From contig CALCUH010000068.1 in assembly GCA_937907165.1 (NCBI GenBank), positions 1-24,277 of the forward strand: 24,277 nt of DNA, in the 5' to 3' direction. Numbering within the stretch: position 1 is the first letter of the stretch; every line of letters starts with the position of its first letter. The notes under the pieces are model-generated. The model ran no database searches. It saw only the letters and a program-made list of their open reading frames with translations, and was not told the DNA's origin. Origin of the DNA: an uncultured Bacteroidales bacterium (lineage in GTDB: Bacteria; Bacteroidota; Bacteroidia; Bacteroidales; Paludibacteraceae). The translations under genes were made by a program, and so were the position numbers. Positions 22,287-24,277 of this stretch are shown here, piece by piece.

Positions 22287-23291
22287 ATGAACCGTCATCT
22301 CATCCTTATCGTCTTAGCATTCCTTAGTTTCTCCCGCCTTTTTGCGGTCTCTTATCGATCGCCGGAGACGACGGAGTATATCGAACGTTTCCATAAAACG
22401 GCTATCCGTGAGATGTATCTCTATAATATTCCCGCCAGCATCACGTTGGCGCAGGGTATCTTGGAGTCGGGTAGCGGACGAAGTCCTTTGGCTATCAAGG
22501 CGAATAACCATTTTGGTATCAAATGTTCGGATGGTTATGACGGTAAGAAGTATTATCAGGATGATGATAGGAAGCATGATTGTTTCCGTGTCTATGCGAA
22601 TCCTGACCAATCGTTCAGAGACCATTCTCTCTTCCTCCAACGTCCCCATTATGCGGATTTATTCAAACTGCGTATCACCGACTATAAAGGGTGGGCGAAG
22701 GGTTTGAAGAAGGCTGGTTATGCTACCAATCCGAAATACCCTGATTTGCTTATCGAGGTGATTGAGCAGAATTATTTGGACATCTATGACCGTAACCCTG
22801 AGAAGTTCCTTTCCCGTGATGGTTCGGACCCTCATGAGAAGGATAAGGGAGAGCCGAAGGATAAACAACGCCACGAGGAGAAGCGTAGGGAACCGGAAAG
22901 ACGTGAACAGCCTCATAAGGAACAAAATAATAAGGGGAAGGAAGAGCATAAGAAAAAATCTCCCGCCAAGGACGGAACGATTAAGGTGAATGGTGTGAAG
23001 TGCTTTGTCGTGAAGCATGGAGATACTTTTTACGGCCTCTCCAAGCGTGCGGGCATCTCTGTCGATAAACTTAAAGCCTATAATGATTTCCCTGCGAATT
23101 ACGTCCTTAAAACGGGCGAACGTGTCTACATACAGCCGAAGAGGAAAACGGGCGCTACAGCGCATCATAGGGTGGTCTCCGGCGACACTTGGCTATCCAT
23201 CTCGCAGCAATATGCTATTAAGTTGTCTTCGTTAAAGGCCATGAACAAGAAGGTCAAGCTCAAGCCGGGGGCTAAGTTAAGGTTGAAATAA
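22287..23291 (+). CDS. Exported GH73 glucosaminidase with two LysM domains
   Basis: The protein has 334 residues. A signal peptide covers about 1-20. A GH73 N-acetylglucosaminidase domain (about 25-165) holds the catalytic Glu60 in LAQGILESGSG and the family block NNHFGIKC, followed by FRVYANPDQSFRDHS, LQRPHYADLF and AGYATNPKYPDLL. A strongly charged Lys/Glu/Arg linker (about 175-230) leads to two LysM domains: FVVKHGDTFYGLSKRAGIS...ERVYIQPK and HRVVSGDTWLSISQQYAI. The enzyme should cut the GlcNAc-MurNAc bond of peptidoglycan in the periplasm, while LysM holds it on the glycan. Domain order and length match a common Bacteroidota cell-wall hydrolase. It follows the small lipoprotein by 21 bases and may be co-transcribed with it. 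Confidence 0.92.
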   Translation: MNRHLILIVLAFLSFSRLFAVSYRSPETTEYIERFHKTAIREMYLYNIPASITLAQGILESGSGRSPLAIKANNHFGIKCSDGYDGKKYYQDDDRKHDCFRVYANPDQSFRDHSLFLQRPHYADLFKLRITDYKGWAKGLKKAGYATNPKYPDLLIEVIEQNYLDIYDRNPEKFLSRDGSDPHEKDKGEPKDKQRHEEKRREPERREQPHKEQNNKGKEEHKKKSPAKDGTIKVNGVKCFVVKHGDTFYGLSKRAGISVDKLKAYNDFPANYVLKTGERVYIQPKRKTGATAHHRVVSGDTWLSISQQYAIKLSSLKAMNKKVKLKPGAKLRLK

Positions 23292-23334
23292 TTAAATTTT
23301 TCATATTATAAAAAAACGTGTTTTTGTATTCTTT

Positions 23335-23994
23335 ATGTTGCTTTTCACTTTGGGACTTAACGCTCAAAATCTCTCTGGTGATTGGCGTGTGACTCCTTTG
23401 ACCTCTAAATCTTTTAATTCTAAACCAGTTGTTTTGGACGATGATGAGTTCGTGTCCCAAATCTTAACTTTCAAAAGTGATGGACATTTCTATTCGGACA
23501 AAATTTTGAAGGGCGACTATTATCAAAAGGGTGATACGCTTATCCTTCATGGTTTGAAAGAGTGGCTCGAAAATTATAGGAAGTATAATATGAGTTTTTT
23601 CCCTCGTCAGCGGTTTGAAAGTGAGGAGTCATATAATTCATTTAAAAAATCTTTTGAAGAAAACTCCGTTGATTGTGCCAATGACACCTTCAAAATTTAT
23701 TCAAATCAATCGAATAATACGTTATTGCTTCATAGAATCGGTTCTTGCGAAAGGCAATTGACATCTTATGAAGCGGTTTATTATCTCCATAAAGATGGTA
23801 CAAATGAAAGTTTGAGTACTGGAAATCTCGTGGGAAAATGGTTGCTGAAGGATGTTGATAAAAATATTGAATTCGCCTTTGAGTTCACAAGTGATGGAAA
23901 TTTATTATTCCAAGATGAGACGAAAAAATATCAGCGTGAGGATGAATATATTTATATAGATGGCAATAAATTAAGGGTAATTTATTTTGAATGA
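23335..23994 (+). CDS. Hypothetical exported protein, start codon uncertain
   Basis: I do not recognise this protein. From ATG 23335 it has 219 residues, but that leaves a signal peptide without its positive end (MLLFTLGLNA-Q). The same frame extends upstream without a stop to 23296. From ATA 23308 it would read I/M-K-K-R-V-F-V-F-F-M-L-L-F-T-L-G-L-N-A-Q, a complete signal peptide. So either ATA (or ATT 23305) starts translation or an ATG was lost. The mature part contains two similar blocks, LTFKSDGHFYSDKIL...GDTLILHG and FEFTSDGNLLFQDE...IDGNKLRV, suggesting a duplicated beta-rich lipocalin-like unit, each introduced by GDWRV or GKWLL. It begins within about 45 bases of the glucosaminidase stop. 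DNA here is AT-richer than in that gene. Confidence 0.65.
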   Translation: MLLFTLGLNAQNLSGDWRVTPLTSKSFNSKPVVLDDDEFVSQILTFKSDGHFYSDKILKGDYYQKGDTLILHGLKEWLENYRKYNMSFFPRQRFESEESYNSFKKSFEENSVDCANDTFKIYSNQSNNTLLLHRIGSCERQLTSYEAVYYLHKDGTNESLSTGNLVGKWLLKDVDKNIEFAFEFTSDGNLLFQDETKKYQREDEYIYIDGNKLRVIYFE

Positions 23995-24203
23995 TCATCT
24001 GGCATTTGCTCAGATTTTTAATTTTTTCTCTGTATATAATGTTGTCCTTAAGATGTGGCGTTGATTGTCTGACTATCGTAGGATTTTACTCAATCCAATA
24101 TTCTACCGATATGGAACCCCTATGGGGGTCTGCGAGCAAAGAGTCTCCGATTCAGTTCACGTTGATTGATTCGGGACTTGGTTTTCAAAAAAAGAATCCG
24201 TAA
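23991..24203 (+). CDS. Short hypothetical protein coupled to the preceding gene
   Basis: This 70-residue frame starts at an ATGA overlap with the stop of the previous gene, which suggests coupled translation. Residues about 4-22 are hydrophobic (WHLLRFLIFSLYIMLSLRC) and could be a signal or membrane segment, with Cys22 a possible but untypical lipoprotein site. The rest is short and has no familiar motif. It could be a real small exported protein, or the remains of a longer gene ending early. Confidence 0.4.
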   Translation: MIIWHLLRFLIFSLYIMLSLRCGVDCLTIVGFYSIQYSTDMEPLWGSASKESPIQFTLIDSGLGFQKKNP

Positions 24204-24277
24204 ACTATATTTACTCTATTACTGTCCGCTAAACTTTTTATGGGTTTAAACTTTTTGCGAAAAATGTATTATATAAT
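24204..24277. other. AT-rich right edge without a gene
   Basis: No gene is visible. TAAACTTTTT occurs twice, at 24230 and 24247, and the segment ACTGTCCGCTAAACTTTTT has the look of an insertion-sequence end, but no transposase is in view. Confidence 0.4.

Overview
The window looks like a chromosomal piece of a Bacteroidota genome, most likely order Bacteroidales. Several genes have matches to the Bacteroidota -7 box (TAnnTTTG), intergenic DNA is AT-rich, and Shine-Dalgarno sites are absent. The proteins also fit: a CarboxypepD_reg-type outer-membrane beta-barrel receptor, lipoproteins with acidic residues after the lipid cysteine, and a giant exported protein ending in a type IX secretion system (T9SS) type B (CHU_C/gliding-type) sorting domain. 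No RNA gene, integrase or CRISPR array was found. The genus cannot be named from the sequence.

Layout. (1) 1-1837, minus strand: the 5' part of a secreted NodB polysaccharide deacetylase with a discoidin-like domain and a GSEG linker, cut by the left edge. (2) 2067-4910: a divergently oriented TonB-dependent-type outer-membrane receptor. (3) 5281-5880: a Crp/Fnr-family regulator with its own good promoter and terminator. (4) 5989-10112: a five-gene operon of a DUF4268-like protein, an LpxL-like acyltransferase, an O-methyltransferase-fold protein, a FabZ/ApeP-like dehydratase and a 3-ketoacyl-ACP synthase. This resembles part of an aryl-polyene/flexirubin-type cluster, but no carrier protein, ketoreductase or second synthase is present here. 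(5) 10234-12707, minus strand: two paralogous surface-type lipoproteins with an EF-hand-like loop, leucine-rich repeats and bacterial Ig-like parts. Each has its own terminator, and the two share a conserved leader element. (6) 12942-13304: a tandem array of three ~127-bp palindromic repeats. (7) 13412-21664: a 2,750-residue exported protein with an N-terminal GH8 glycosidase, DUF11-like domains that appear interrupted by large insertions, a long run of Ig/PKD-like domains and a T9SS type B C-terminus. (8) 21723-24203: a small lipoprotein, a GH73 glucosaminidase with LysM domains, and two unrecognised genes. The last 74 bases carry no gene.

How they fit together. Most products act at or outside the outer membrane: a glycan deacetylase, a giant GH8 enzyme/adhesin, surface lipoproteins, a peptidoglycan hydrolase and a receptor. 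The central operon probably makes or modifies a lipid-linked polyene or fatty-acyl product, and the Crp/Fnr gene just upstream is a candidate regulator (inference). The most unusual signals are the giant protein's domain arrangement, its change in codon use near 17.39 kb, the palindromic array next to it, the leader element shared by the two lipoprotein genes, and a hypothetical gene whose signal peptide seems to begin at an ATA codon.
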